Shown here: positions 14,215 to 23,083 of the stretch, one piece after another
How the letters are laid out: every line of letters begins with the position of its first letter
How positions within the stretch are numbered: position 1 is the stretch's first letter
DNA from: Virgisporangium aurantiacum
GTDB lineage: Bacteria; Actinomycetota; Actinomycetes; Mycobacteriales; Micromonosporaceae
DNA: 64,000 nucleotides
Direction of reading: 5' to 3'
Assembly (NCBI RefSeq): GCF_016863635.1
Contig: NZ_BOPG01000082.1
Coordinates: 1-64,000 of the forward strand
Made by a program: the position numbers and the translations under genes
The notes under the pieces: model-generated
Told to the model about the DNA's origin: nothing
What the model saw: only the letters and a program-made list of their open reading frames with translations
The model's database searches: none

Positions 14215-17164
14215 CGAGCTGCATCATGATCTCGGTGAGCATCGGCGTCCGTAGATCTCTGGGGTCGCGCCGGACCTCGTTCAGCCGCCGCCGGGCGTTG
14301 CGCGCCTCGGTGCCCTTGCCCAGCTCGTCGTAGGCCCGGGCCAGCATGGTCAGCGTGGTGGCCTGGCCGCTCGGGATGTCCATCCGCTCGAACTCCACCA
14401 GGCAGCGCTCCAGCCCGGTGGCCGCCGACGCGGGGTCGCCGTCGCCGATCCGGCTCACGGCGAGGTCGCGGTCGAGGCTCGTCCGGCCGAGCAGGTCGCC
14501 GAGCTCGGTGGCCAGGTCGCGGCTCTCCCGCAGCAACCGGATCGCCTCGGTGCGCCGCCGCAGGCCGGCCGCGGCCGTCGCCAACTGCCGCAGCGCGGCC
14601 AGGTACACGTACCGGTCGCCGGTGGGGCGCAGCAGCCGCACCGCCTCGGTGGCCGCGTCGTGCGCCTGCGCGGCCGCACCGCTCAACAGTTCGCTGACGG
14701 TCAGCGAGTTCAGGCACCGCCCGAGCACGATGTCGGCCGCGTCGAGCACCCGGGCCTGCGCCACCGCCCGCCGGTCGACCTCCAGCGCCGCCGGGAACCG
14801 CCCCAGCCCGCGCAGCGCCGCCGACAGCGCCGGCGCGGCGATCACCGCACCCAGCGGGTCGTCGGCGGCGGCGAAGTGCTCCCGGGCGCGCTCGGCCGCG
14901 GCGATGGCCCGCTCGGCGTACTCCTGGTACCCGTACAGCACGGCCTGGTCGCTGAGCACGCAGGCCAGCCCGTGCGCGTCACCGAGCCGCTCGTACCGCG
15001 ACAGGCTCCGCGCGAAGTGCTCGGCCGCCGCCGCGACCTCGCCGCGCACCAGCCGCAGGATCCCGTTGATCAGGTCGGCCCAGGCCAGCCCGCGGCGGTC
15101 GCCGGCACGCGTCGCGGCCCGGCCGGCCACCGCGAGCACCTCGCGCAGCCGCGTCCACGATCCGCGCGCCCACAGGAACGGCGCCAGCCGCTCGGCCAGC
15201 GCCAGCGCCGCGTCGTCGTCGGCCACCTGCAGCACGAAGTCGACCAGCAGGTCGACCTCGGCGTCGAGCCATTCGCCGGGCGCGGCGCGCAGCCGCTCGG
15301 CCAGGCCGTCGGGCAGCCGGGCCGGGCCCGCGGTGGTCGCGGCCCGGGCCCAGGTCACGGTCCGCGGCAGATTGCGCGAAGCGATATCGGACGCCCACAG
15401 CACGGCGGTGACGACCCGCGCCCGCGCCGCCGGGTCGTCGTTCGGCAGGTCCTCGGCGTAGAGCCGGAGCAGGTCGTGCAGCCGGTAGCGCGGTTCGCCG
15501 TCCGGGCCGGCCCCGTCGGGAGTGAGGAGGCCCGCCTCCACGAGCTCTTCGACAACGGCGTCGCTGCTCGTCGCGTCCACGAGCATTGACACCAGCCACG
15601 CCGCGACGCTGCGCGGGCCGACCGGGCCGAGCGCCGCGAACGCCGCCCGGGCCTGCGGCGAGAGCGCGGCAACGCTGAACGCGATGCTCGCCCGGACCTG
15701 CTGGTCGCCGACCATGAGCTCGCCCAGCCGGCGCCGCTCGTCGCCGAGCCGCTCGGCCAGCGCCTCCACGGTGAGCCCGCGGGTGGCCAGCCGGATGCCG
15801 GCGATGCGCAGCGCGAGCGGAAGATTGCCGCAGGCGTCGGCGATGCGGGCGGCGAAGGCGGGCGACCGGGCCATCCGCTCGGCGCCGACCATGTGCGCGA
15901 GCAGTTCCTGCGCCTCCGGATCGGTGAGCGGGTCGAGGTGCACGTGCCGCGCCTCGACCAGGCCGCCGAGCAGTCGCCGGCTGGTGACCAGCACGGCACT
16001 GCCGCCGGTGCCGGGGATCAGCGGACGGATCTGGGCCGGGTCGGCGGCGTCGTCGAGCAGCACGAGCACGCGGCGGTCGGCGAGTTTGGCCCGGTAGGTG
16101 GCCGTCAGCGCGCCGAGGTCGTCGGGGATGGCCGGGCCGGGGACGCCGAGGCTGCGCAGGATGTCGGCGAGCGCGCCGGCCGCGTCGCGGGGTGCGGCCG
16201 AGGCGCCGGCCAGGTTGATGAAGATCTGGCCGTCGGGGAACGCGTCGCGGATCGTGTGCGCGGCGACCACGGCCGCGGTGCTCTTGCCGACGCCGGGCTG
16301 GCCGGACAGGGCGACGACGGGGACGATCGCGCCCGGTCGCAGCAGCCTCGCGATCCTGCTGATCTCTTGTTGGCGCCCGACGAACCCCGCCGGTGTCGGC
16401 GGAAGCTGGCAGACCGGAAACGTGTTCGTAGGCGCCGGCTCGTCGTCCTCGCCCTTGAGGATCGCCTGGTGCAGCCGCTGCAACGCGGCGCCCGGCTCGA
16501 TGCCCAGTTCGTTGACCAGCAGGTCGCGGGCGTGCTGGTAGGCGAGGAGGGCGTCGGCGCGTCGGCCGGCCCGGCACAGCGCCCGCATCAGCAGCCCGTG
16601 CAGGCGCTCCCGGAGCGGATGCTCGGCGATCAGTTGCCGCAGTTCCGGCAGGAGGTTCGTCACCGGCAGGCCGGCGGCGAGGTGGGCGTCGGCGCAGTCC
16701 TCGGCGGCGTCGAGGCGTTCCAGGTCGCAGTGCGCGATGTCGGAGGCGAGCAGCGGGATCGACATGCCGGCGAGCATCGGCCCGCGCCACTCCTTGAGGG
16801 CGGCCCGGAACCTCTCGACCGCCTGTTCGCCGCTCTCCGCGTGAGCCGCTTTCGCCTCCTGCCGGAAGCGCGCAAGATCAAGATCTTCATCCGGGACGGT
16901 GAGACGGTAGCCGCCGTTGGCGTGCTCGATCGTGGTCCGGGTGAGCCGGTCGCGCAGGCGGGAGATGTAGGTCTGCAGGTTCGACGCGTAACTCGATGGC
17001 GGGCGGTCGGCCCACAGCGTCTCGACCAGCTGTCCGACCGTGACGACCTGCCCGGCCCGAACGAGCAAAGCGGCCAGAAGGGTACGTTCCAGGCGGCTCC
17101 GGAGCGGCACCTCCACGCCGTCGTCCGAGCAGACGCTCAGCGGCCCGAGGACTCCGTACTTCAC
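14201..17164 (-). CDS. SARP/AfsR-type regulator: wHTH-BTAD-NB-ARC-TPR
   Basis: About 987 aa. It starts VKYGVLGPLSVCSDDGVEVP, an OmpR-like winged helix with VVTVGQLVETLWADRPPSSY. The BTAD helical domain follows (ELRQLIAEHPLRERLHGLLM, then ALLAYQHARDLLVNELGIEP). The NB-ARC ATPase has Walker A SGQPGVGKSTAAVV, Walker B RRVLVLLDDAAD and the GNLPLALRIAG motif. TPRs fill the C terminus (AAEHFARSLSRYERLGDAHG and similar). Members activate secondary metabolism or other pathways. I prefer GTG 17164, with GGGAG 5 nt upstream; ATG 17188 and GTG 17170 are alternatives. A -10 TATAGT lies at 17214-17219. The gene is divergent from the LppU-like gene. Confidence 0.88.
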   Translation of the reverse strand: MKYGVLGPLSVCSDDGVEVPLRSRLERTLLAALLVRAGQVVTVGQLVETLWADRPPSSYASNLQTYISRLRDRLTRTTIEHANGGYRLTVPDEDLDLARFRQEAKAAHAESGEQAVERFRAALKEWRGPMLAGMSIPLLASDIAHCDLERLDAAEDCADAHLAAGLPVTNLLPELRQLIAEHPLRERLHGLLMRALCRAGRRADALLAYQHARDLLVNELGIEPGAALQRLHQAILKGEDDEPAPTNTFPVCQLPPTPAGFVGRQQEISRIARLLRPGAIVPVVALSGQPGVGKSTAAVVAAHTIRDAFPDGQIFINLAGASAAPRDAAGALADILRSLGVPGPAIPDDLGALTATYRAKLADRRVLVLLDDAADPAQIRPLIPGTGGSAVLVTSRRLLGGLVEARHVHLDPLTDPEAQELLAHMVGAERMARSPAFAARIADACGNLPLALRIAGIRLATRGLTVEALAERLGDERRRLGELMVGDQQVRASIAFSVAALSPQARAAFAALGPVGPRSVAAWLVSMLVDATSSDAVVEELVEAGLLTPDGAGPDGEPRYRLHDLLRLYAEDLPNDDPAARARVVTAVLWASDIASRNLPRTVTWARAATTAGPARLPDGLAERLRAAPGEWLDAEVDLLVDFVLQVADDDAALALAERLAPFLWARGSWTRLREVLAVAGRAATRAGDRRGLAWADLINGILRLVRGEVAAAAEHFARSLSRYERLGDAHGLACVLSDQAVLYGYQEYAERAIAAAERAREHFAAADDPLGAVIAAPALSAALRGLGRFPAALEVDRRAVAQARVLDAADIVLGRCLNSLTVSELLSGAAAQAHDAATEAVRLLRPTGDRYVYLAALRQLATAAAGLRRRTEAIRLLRESRDLATELGDLLGRTSLDRDLAVSRIGDGDPASAATGLERCLVEFERMDIPSGQATTLTMLARAYDELGKGTEARNARRRLNEVRRDPRDLRTPMLTEIMMQLAERV

Positions 17165-17213
17165 CGTCACTCCCGGCGGCTTCTGCATCGACAGGCGTGG
17201 AACTTCGGACCGT

Positions 17214-17219
17214 ACTATA
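17214..17219 (-). promoter_or_regulatory. -10 element of the SARP gene
   Basis: On the minus strand 17219-17214 reads TATAGT, one base from the TATAAT consensus, in an otherwise GC-rich region. It would place the transcript start about 40 nt before the GTG at 17164. No good -35 is visible at the usual distance. Confidence 0.4.
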
Positions 17220-17272
17220 TCGGCGCCCCGCCCCAACGGCGATCTTGGCCTGCCGCCGGCGCCCGATTTGCG

Positions 17273-17320
17273 GATCTTGGACTCCCGAAGGTGTTATGGC
17301 ACCCACTGGCGTCCAAGATC
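17273..17320. repeat. GATCTTGGAC/GTCCAAGATC inverted repeat
   Basis: GATCTTGGAC (17273-17282) and GTCCAAGATC (17311-17320) are perfect 10-bp inverted arms around 28 nt. A partial GATCTTGG copy is at 17241-17248 and another at 18480-18487. Because it lies between divergent genes it is not a terminator; it resembles an intergenic palindromic repeat. Confidence 0.5.
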
Positions 17321-17448
17321 GGCACCCGGCGCGGTGTTGATCGTTGAGTCTCGTGTGGCCAGCGTGTGGTGGGCGTGTGGCCGGTCTTCTCAGAATCCCG
17401 TGGTTTGCGCAACGGGGCGTGTAACTCAGAATGACCAGGAGACTACGG

Positions 17449-18456
17449 ATGTCGATGCAGGGGACGCCCCGGCCGTCGGGCTCGACCTACTATGCGGCGT
17501 CCTACCGTGCCCAGGAGCCGCCAGGGCCGGGGTATGCCCCGCCGGCGCCGGAGTCTGCGGCGCCCAGCCGGCCCAGCCCGGGGCCGGGGTTTCCGCCACC
17601 AGGGCACGAATCCGCGGCACCCAGCCGGCCCAGCCCGGGGCCGGGGTTCCCGCCGCCCAGCCCGGGGCCGGGAGCCGTGCCGCCTGGCCAGCCTGGGCCG
17701 GGGTATGCGCCGTCGGGGTCGGCGCCGGGGCATGCGCCGCCGGCGCCGGAATCCGCGGCGCCCAGCCGGCCCAGTCCGGGGGCGGCGTCGGAGTTTGCGG
17801 GGTACGGCCGGCCGAGTCCGGGGCCGGGGTTTGCGCCGCCGGCGCCGAGTCCCGTGCCCGTGCTGCCGCCGTCCGGGGGCGACTCGTTCCCGCCCCTGGA
17901 CACCGCCGGGTTCGGGCCCGGCCCGGCGCCCGGCACCGGGTACGCCGTCCCCGGCCAGGGCGGGCCGGCCGCGCCGCCCGCCCGGCGCAGCAACGGCGGG
18001 CTGCCGATCGTGCTGGGCGTGCTGGCCGTCGTGTTGGTGCTGTGCATCGGGGGTGGCGCGGCGGCCTACTTCTTCTTCGTCGCCGAGGAGACGCCGGCCG
18101 ACGGGGCGGACCGGCCGGCGGCCGCGACGTCGCCGTCGGGAGGTGGGTCCGGGGTGGCCACGCCGGGGCAGGCGTCGGCGGTGCCGTCGGGTCCGGCGCA
18201 GCCGGGCGGCGAGCAGGAGGTCAGCGGGGACCTCTCCGGTTACAAGCAGGGCGACTGCCTCACCGTCGACGAGGCCGACGACAACAAGGTCGAGAAGGCC
18301 AAGTGCACCGACCCGGGCGCCCAGAAGGTGCTGCTCCGCAAGAATGGCACGCTCGACGACTCGGTCTGCGACACCACCGACGCGACCTTCTCGCTGTCGC
18401 AGGACGCACCGGGATCCACGAAGGACTTCGTCCTGTGCGTGGGACCGGTCGATTGA
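17449..18456 (+). CDS. Proline-rich single-pass membrane protein, LppU/SCO3897-like C terminus
   Basis: A 335-aa protein from ATG 17449 (AGGAG 8 nt upstream). Residues about 20-180 are a disordered Pro/Gly/Ser-rich region with a repeated ESAAPSRPSPGPGF unit. One membrane segment follows (LPIVLGVLAVVLVLCIGGGA, then AAYFFFV), after a basic ARRSNGG, giving an N-in/C-out topology. The external C-terminal domain reads GDLSGYKQGDCLTVDEADDN, then CTDPGAQKV, DDSVCDTTDATFSL and a final FVLCVGPVD, with four spaced cysteines as in LppU-like proteins. The function is unknown; these proteins are thought to be cell-surface proteins. It is followed by a strong terminator palindrome. Confidence 0.75.
   Translation: MSMQGTPRPSGSTYYAASYRAQEPPGPGYAPPAPESAAPSRPSPGPGFPPPGHESAAPSRPSPGPGFPPPSPGPGAVPPGQPGPGYAPSGSAPGHAPPAPESAAPSRPSPGAASEFAGYGRPSPGPGFAPPAPSPVPVLPPSGGDSFPPLDTAGFGPGPAPGTGYAVPGQGGPAAPPARRSNGGLPIVLGVLAVVLVLCIGGGAAAYFFFVAEETPADGADRPAAATSPSGGGSGVATPGQASAVPSGPAQPGGEQEVSGDLSGYKQGDCLTVDEADDNKVEKAKCTDPGAQKVLLRKNGTLDDSVCDTTDATFSLSQDAPGSTKDFVLCVGPVD
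17551..17787 (+). repeat. Degenerate tandem repeat inside the proline-rich domain
   Basis: Near-identical blocks encoding ESAAPSRPSPG begin at 17551, 17608 and 17749; the first two are 57 nt apart and continue alike into PGPGFPPP. Expansion or contraction by slippage is likely in such GC-rich in-frame repeats. Confidence 0.7.
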
Positions 18457-18525
18457 CCGCTCCGGGGGGAGCATTCCACGATCTTGGGCGCAACCGCCCA
18501 GACCGTTCAGGATCGCGGGACGAGG

Positions 18526-18557
18526 CCGGTGGGGTAGAGCATGCTCTACCCCACCGG
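18526..18557. terminator. Perfect 32-nt palindromic terminator
   Basis: CCGGTGGGGTAGAGCA (18526-18541) is followed directly by its exact reverse complement (18542-18557). It lies 70 nt past the LppU-like gene stop and about 75 nt before the sensor kinase gene, so it likely ends the former's transcript. Confidence 0.7.
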
Positions 18558-18631
18558 TAGCGGACGGTGGATCACAGAGCCGCCGCCGTACTCCATCGCG
18601 CGGGCGGCTTCCGGTTCGTAGCGTCAAGGGC

Positions 18632-19885
18632 ATGAGTTCCACTCAGCAACCGGCGACCCTGTGGCGGGCGATGGCCGGCAACCCCGTGCGGTTCCTGCTG
18701 TCGTCCTGGCCGTGGCGCGCCCTGGTGTACGTCGGCGGTACGCTCGTCAGCTGCTTCCTGGGGTTCCTGGCCTTCATCGCGTTGGGCACCGTCCCGCCGG
18801 CGCTGCTGCTGATCGGGATACCGGTCGGCGTGGTGGAACGGTGGCGGCTGCGCATCATCGAGCGCAAACCGATCCCGAGTCCGCACCTGCGGATGCCGTT
18901 CGGCCTCGACTGGCTGCAGCGGCGGGTCACCGAGGCGGCCACCTGGCGGGAGCTGGCCTACGCGGTGACGATGGGGCTGGCCCTCAGCATCGTCGACCTG
19001 ATCGCGCTCTCGGTCCTCGGCTTCTTCCTGCTGTTCGTGGCGATCCCGTTTATCTACCTGCTCGACGGCGACGCGGTCGACGTCGAGTTCATCGGGCGCT
19101 CGCTGAACTCGATCGGTGAATTGTTCCTGCTCAGCGGCGTGGTCGGCGTGCCGGGCACGATCGTCACCGTGTACGGCATCAGCGTGCTCGCCGGTGCGCA
19201 GGCCGAGCTGGCCAAGTGGCTGCTGGTGCCGACCGACGCCGACCTGCAGCACCAGGTCCGCGAGCTGGCGCAGTCGCGCACCCGGCTGGTCGACGCGTTC
19301 GAGGCCGAGCGCCGTCGCATCGAGCGCGATCTGCACGACGGCGCCCAGCAGCACCTCGTGCTGTTGACCATGAAGTTGGGCCTCGCCCAGGTGGAGCTCG
19401 CCGGCACGCCGGGCCAGGCGGCGAACCTGGTCGGCGAGGCCAACGAGCAGGCGCGGCTGGCGCTGGCGTCGATGCGCGAGCACATCCGCGGCATCCACCC
19501 GCAGATTCTCACCGACTTCGGCCTGGTCGAGGCGGTGCGGGAGCTCGCGGAGCGGTGCCCGCTGGCGGTCGAGGTCGACCTCGCGCTGCCGGGCCGGCTA
19601 CCGACGCCGATCGAGTCGGCCGCGTACTTCGTGGTCTCCGAGGCGCTCACCAACGCGGTACGCCACGCCGACGCGAGCCACGTGCAGATCACCGGTGGAC
19701 TCGCCGAGGGGCGGCTGCTGGTGGCGATCATCGACGACGGGCGGGGCGGTGCCGATCCGGCGCTGGGCACCGGCCTGCGTGGGCTGGGCGACCGCGTCGC
19801 CGTCATGGATGGCACCCTGGAGATCAGCAGCCCGAAAGGTGGCCCCACGATGATCCGGATCGACCTTCCGTGCCTCTTCGCGTAG
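18632..19885 (+). CDS. Sensor histidine kinase (HisKA_3, NarL-type partner)
   Basis: A 417-aa kinase. The N-terminal half has hydrophobic segments (ALVYVGGTLVSCFLGFLAFI, LALSIVDLIALSVLGFFLLF, LFLLSGVVGVPGTIVTVYG), i.e. a sensor-like membrane domain of unknown stimulus. The dimerisation/phosphoacceptor motif ERRRIERDLHDGAQQHLV carries the His. The ATPase has AAYFVVSEALTNAVRHADAS (N box), DDGRGGADP and TGLRGLGDRVAVMDGTLEIS. It overlaps the response regulator by 16 nt, so the pair is co-translated. The long open frame upstream of ATG 18632 belongs to the antisense-like shadow of the preceding gene. Confidence 0.88.
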   Translation: MSSTQQPATLWRAMAGNPVRFLLSSWPWRALVYVGGTLVSCFLGFLAFIALGTVPPALLLIGIPVGVVERWRLRIIERKPIPSPHLRMPFGLDWLQRRVTEAATWRELAYAVTMGLALSIVDLIALSVLGFFLLFVAIPFIYLLDGDAVDVEFIGRSLNSIGELFLLSGVVGVPGTIVTVYGISVLAGAQAELAKWLLVPTDADLQHQVRELAQSRTRLVDAFEAERRRIERDLHDGAQQHLVLLTMKLGLAQVELAGTPGQAANLVGEANEQARLALASMREHIRGIHPQILTDFGLVEAVRELAERCPLAVEVDLALPGRLPTPIESAAYFVVSEALTNAVRHADASHVQITGGLAEGRLLVAIIDDGRGGADPALGTGLRGLGDRVAVMDGTLEISSPKGGPTMIRIDLPCLFA

Positions 19886-20520
19886 TGCTGGCCGAGGACT
19901 CCACGCTGATGCGTGCGGGCCTCGTCAGCCTGCTGGAGGGTCTCGGCCACACCGTGGTCGCGGCGGTCGGCGACGGCGACGCGCTGGTCGCCGCCGCCCG
20001 CGAGCACCGCCCCGACCTGGTCATCACCGACGTCCGGATGCCGCCCGGCTTCACCGACGAGGGCCTGCGCGCCGCCGTCACACTCCGCGCCAGCGATCCA
20101 CGAGCGGCCGTGCTCGTGCTCTCGCAGTACGCCGCGACGGCGTACGCGGCCGAACTCCTCGGCCCCACCGGCCAGGCGGGCGTGGGCTACCTGCTCAAGG
20201 ACCGCGTCGGCGCGGTGGCCGACTTCGCCGACGTCGTGACCCGCGTCGCCGGCGGCGACACCGTGATCGACCCGGACGTCGTGCGCCAACTCCTGAGCCG
20301 GCAGCGCACCGCCAACCCGCTCGACCGGCTCACGCCGCGCGAGCGCGAGGTGCTGGGTCAGATGGCCGAGGGCCGCTCGAACCCCCAGGTGGCGCAGGCG
20401 CTCGGCATCAGCGACGCGGCCGTGGCCAAGCACATCGGCAACATCTTCATGAAACTCGACCTGCCGGCCGAGGAAGGCCACCGCCGGGTCCTCGCCGTGT
20501 TGACCTACCTAAGAGCCTGA
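19870..20520 (+). CDS. NarL/LuxR-type response regulator
   Basis: A 216-aa regulator starting at GTG 19870. The receiver domain reads LRVVLAEDSTLMRAGLVSLL, with the phosphoacceptor Asp in DLVITDVRMP and the usual Lys in GYLLKDRVG. The LuxR HTH is LTPREREVLGQMAEGRSNPQ, then AVAKHIGNIFMKL. The gene is partner of the overlapping kinase. Its last 12 nt overlap the convergent response-regulator gene. Confidence 0.9.
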   Translation: MPLRVVLAEDSTLMRAGLVSLLEGLGHTVVAAVGDGDALVAAAREHRPDLVITDVRMPPGFTDEGLRAAVTLRASDPRAAVLVLSQYAATAYAAELLGPTGQAGVGYLLKDRVGAVADFADVVTRVAGGDTVIDPDVVRQLLSRQRTANPLDRLTPREREVLGQMAEGRSNPQVAQALGISDAAVAKHIGNIFMKLDLPAEEGHRRVLAVLTYLRA

Positions 20521-21144
20521 CTCGAACACCAGGATCGCCGCCTGCACGCGGTTGGTCAGCCCGAGCTTCGCCAGCGACCGGCTGACGTGCGCCTTCACGG
20601 TCGCCTCGCTCATCTGCAACTCGCGGGCGATGTCGGCGTTCGACAGCCCGCGCCCGACCGCCCGGATCACCTCGTCCTCCCGCCCGGTGAGGCTCGCCAG
20701 TAGCCGCCGGGCCTCGTCGGCCCGCGACGGGCGCTGGTCGGCGTAGGAGGAGATCAGACGCTTGGTGACCGTCGGCGCGAGCATCGCGTTGCCCGCGGCC
20801 ACGGTGCGCACCGCCGCCGCCAGGTCGCGCGGCGGCGTGTCCTTGAGCAGGAAGCCGACGGCGCCGGCGCGCAGCGCCGCGTGGACGTACTCGTCGAGGT
20901 CGAACGTCGTCAGCATGATGATCTTCGCCGCGGCACCGATCTTCTCGGCCGCGACCAGCCCGTTCATCCCGGGCATGCGGACGTCCATCAGCACCACGTC
21001 GGGGCGGTGCCGCTCGACCGCACGGAGAGCGTCGGCGCCGTCGACCGCCTCGGCCACCACCGAGATGTCGCCGGCCGCCTCCAGGATCAGCCGCAGGCCC
21101 GAGCGCACCAGCGCCTCGTCGTCGACCACCAGAACGCGGATCAT
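20509..21144 (-). CDS. NarL/LuxR-type response regulator
   Basis: A 211-aa regulator: MIRVLVVDDEALVRSGLRLI, phosphoacceptor Asp in DVVLMDVRMPGMNG, Lys in GFLLKDTPPR, and the HTH LTGREDEVIRAVGRGLSNAD, then SEATVKAHVSRSLAKLGL. It overlaps the upstream kinase gene by 4 nt (ATGA) and forms the second two-component pair of this region. The divergent ABC transporter 110 nt from the kinase start is a plausible target. Confidence 0.9.
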   Translation of the reverse strand: MIRVLVVDDEALVRSGLRLILEAAGDISVVAEAVDGADALRAVERHRPDVVLMDVRMPGMNGLVAAEKIGAAAKIIMLTTFDLDEYVHAALRAGAVGFLLKDTPPRDLAAAVRTVAAGNAMLAPTVTKRLISSYADQRPSRADEARRLLASLTGREDEVIRAVGRGLSNADIARELQMSEATVKAHVSRSLAKLGLTNRVQAAILVFESGS

Positions 21145-22292
21145 GCCGGCAACCTGGCGGAGACCGCGAACCCGCCGTCGAGCCGCCGGCCGGCCTCGAA
21201 CGTGCCGCCGAGCAGTTCCACCCGCTCCCGCAGCCCGGCCAGGCCGGCCCCGCTACCGGGCAGGCCGGGCAGGGAGGACGGCGCCGACGACGGCTCGTTG
21301 CGGACGGCGACCTCCAGAGCGTCGGGCAGATAGCGGACGACCACCGACGCGGCCGCGTCGGCCGCATGCTTGTGGACGTTGGTGAGCGCCTCCTGCACCA
21401 CCCGGTACGCCGTGCGCTCGACGGTGGCAGGCAGCGCCCGCGGCGCACCCTCCACGGTGCGGTCGAGCGCGATCCCGGCGGCCCGGCTCTGCTCCAGCAG
21501 GTTGTCGAGGTCGTCGAGGGTGGGCAGCGGCGCCTGCCCCGTGTCGCCGGAGCGCAGCACGCCGAGCGCGGCCCGGAGCTCCTGCAGCGCGTCGCGTCCC
21601 GTGGTGCGGATGAGCGCGGCCGCCGTCGCGGTCGGCTCGTCGGGCGCGTTGACCTCCAGCGCCCCCGCGTGCAGAACCATCAACGAGACGCGGTGCGCGA
21701 CCACGTCGTGCATCTCGCGCGCGATGCGGGCCCGCTCCAGCGTCCGGGCCTGCTCGCTGCGGGCCTGCTGCTCGCGCTCGGCCTGCTCGGCCCGTTCCGT
21801 CAGGCCCGCGAACACCCGCCGGCGCTCGCGCACCCACAGCCCCACCGCGGTCGGCAGCCCGACCGTGAGCGCCGCCGACAGGACCGCCCAGATCGCGAAC
21901 TCGATGCGGAATGGATAGACCGTCAGCGCCGCGACCAGGTAACTCGTGAAGACGATCACCGCGAGGCAGACCGGTACGACCCGCCGCCGGGCGACGGCCG
22001 CGTAGTAGGACGCCGTGAGCAGGCCGGCCCACGAGCCGAAGATCAGCCAGGCGGGGACCGCGAACACGTACAACGGCCACCGCCAGCGGCGCGCCACCAA
22101 GGCACCGACGGCGCAACCGAGCGCGAGGAACCCGGCGAACACCATGATCCGCTCGCCGTACAGCTCGTCGAGCGTCGGTTGGTCGAGCCGGCCGGTGGGC
22201 CGGCCGGGCGCCAGGAACGAGAAGGCGAACACGGCGACGGCGAGCAGCGCCGGTATGGCGACGCGCTCACCGATACGACCGAGATCCCGCAC
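21141..22292 (-). CDS. Sensor histidine kinase (HisKA_3)
   Basis: About 383 aa from GTG 22292 (VRDLGRIGERVAIP). Several membrane spans occupy the first 150 residues (PALLAVAVFAFSFLAPG, VFAGFLALGCAVGALVARR, YVFAVPAWLIFGSWAGLL, VIVFTSYLVAALTVYPF). The phosphoacceptor is in RARIAREMHDVVAHRVSLMV. The ATPase has RTAYRVVQEALTNVHKHAAD and LPGSGAGLAGLRERVELLGG. It couples to the response regulator 20509-21144 and is divergent from the ABC transporter operon, an arrangement typical of antimicrobial-peptide or envelope-stress sensing. Confidence 0.88.
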   Translation of the reverse strand: MRDLGRIGERVAIPALLAVAVFAFSFLAPGRPTGRLDQPTLDELYGERIMVFAGFLALGCAVGALVARRWRWPLYVFAVPAWLIFGSWAGLLTASYYAAVARRRVVPVCLAVIVFTSYLVAALTVYPFRIEFAIWAVLSAALTVGLPTAVGLWVRERRRVFAGLTERAEQAEREQQARSEQARTLERARIAREMHDVVAHRVSLMVLHAGALEVNAPDEPTATAAALIRTTGRDALQELRAALGVLRSGDTGQAPLPTLDDLDNLLEQSRAAGIALDRTVEGAPRALPATVERTAYRVVQEALTNVHKHAADAAASVVVRYLPDALEVAVRNEPSSAPSSLPGLPGSGAGLAGLRERVELLGGTFEAGRRLDGGFAVSARLPA

Positions 22293-22402
22293 GGGACGAG
22301 CGTAGGCACGCCGGGCCGGGGCGCGGTATTCGACCAAAGTTGCAGGCGACGATCGACCATCGACCGACGTGCCCGGCCGGGGGTCTCCGCGACGGTCGGT
22401 TC

Positions 22403-23083
22403 ATGACCACGACAACTACCGCCACGGCCGTGCGGGTCGCCGGGCTCACGAAGGTGTACGGCGCCGGCGAGGCGCGCGTCGTCGCGCTCGACGCCGTCGA
22501 CGTCGACTTCGCCCGCGGCCGCTTCACCGCGATCATGGGACCGTCGGGCTCCGGCAAGTCGACGCTGATGCACTGCGCCGCCGGCCTCGACCGCGCGACG
22601 AGCGGCCAGATCTTTCTCGGCGAAACCGAGCTGTCGACACTGAACGAGAAGGCGCTCACCGCGCTCCGGCGCGACCGCGTGGGGTTCGTGTTCCAGGCGT
22701 TCAACCTGTTGCCGACGCTCGACGCGCTGGAGAACATCACGCTCCCGCTCGATCTGGCCGGCCGCAGGCCCGATCCCGCGGTGCTCGACGCGATCGTCGA
22801 CGCGCTCGGCGTCCGCGATCGCCTGCACCACCGACCGGCGCAGCTGTCGGGTGGCCAGCAGCAGCGGGTGGCCTGCGCCCGGGCGTTGATCACCCGGCCC
22901 GACGTGGTGTTCGCCGACGAGCCCACCGGCGCGCTCGACTCGACGTCGTCGGCCGAGGTGCTGGCGTTCCTGCGGCGCAGCGTCGACGAGCTCGGCCAGA
23001 CCGTGATCATGGTGACGCACGACCCCGCCGCCGCCCGCTACGCCGACGACGTGGTGAACCTCGCGGACGGGCGGGTGGTCTAG
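22403..23083 (+). CDS. ABC transporter ATP-binding protein (MacB/LolD type)
   Basis: A 226-aa ATPase from ATG 22403, just before MTTTTTATAVRVAGLTKVYG. Walker A is GPSGSGKSTLMHCAAGLD, the Q-loop region FVFQAFNLLPTLDALENITL, the signature LSGGQQQRVACARAL, Walker B VVFADEPTGALDST and the switch His in MVTHDPAAARYAD. The FNLLPTLDALENITLPL segment is characteristic of the MacB/LolD/lantibiotic-export group. Its TAG is followed directly by the ATG of the permease. Confidence 0.92.
   Translation: MTTTTTATAVRVAGLTKVYGAGEARVVALDAVDVDFARGRFTAIMGPSGSGKSTLMHCAAGLDRATSGQIFLGETELSTLNEKALTALRRDRVGFVFQAFNLLPTLDALENITLPLDLAGRRPDPAVLDAIVDALGVRDRLHHRPAQLSGGQQQRVACARALITRPDVVFADEPTGALDSTSSAEVLAFLRRSVDELGQTVIMVTHDPAAARYADDVVNLADGRVV

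Noticed and set aside
17551-17787. CRISPR-like or minisatellite array
   Set aside because: The repeats are in frame, imperfect and protein-coding, with no unique spacers of constant size and no cas genes.
17492-18631. N-terminal extension of the first sensor kinase across the LppU-like gene
   Set aside because: The extension is the +1 shadow of the proline-rich gene and crosses a perfect terminator palindrome; ATG 18632 is the natural start.
17443-18642. Minus-strand frames opposite the proline-rich membrane protein
   Set aside because: Pro/Arg/Gly repeats here only mirror the plus-strand repeats; no ribosome binding site or domain.
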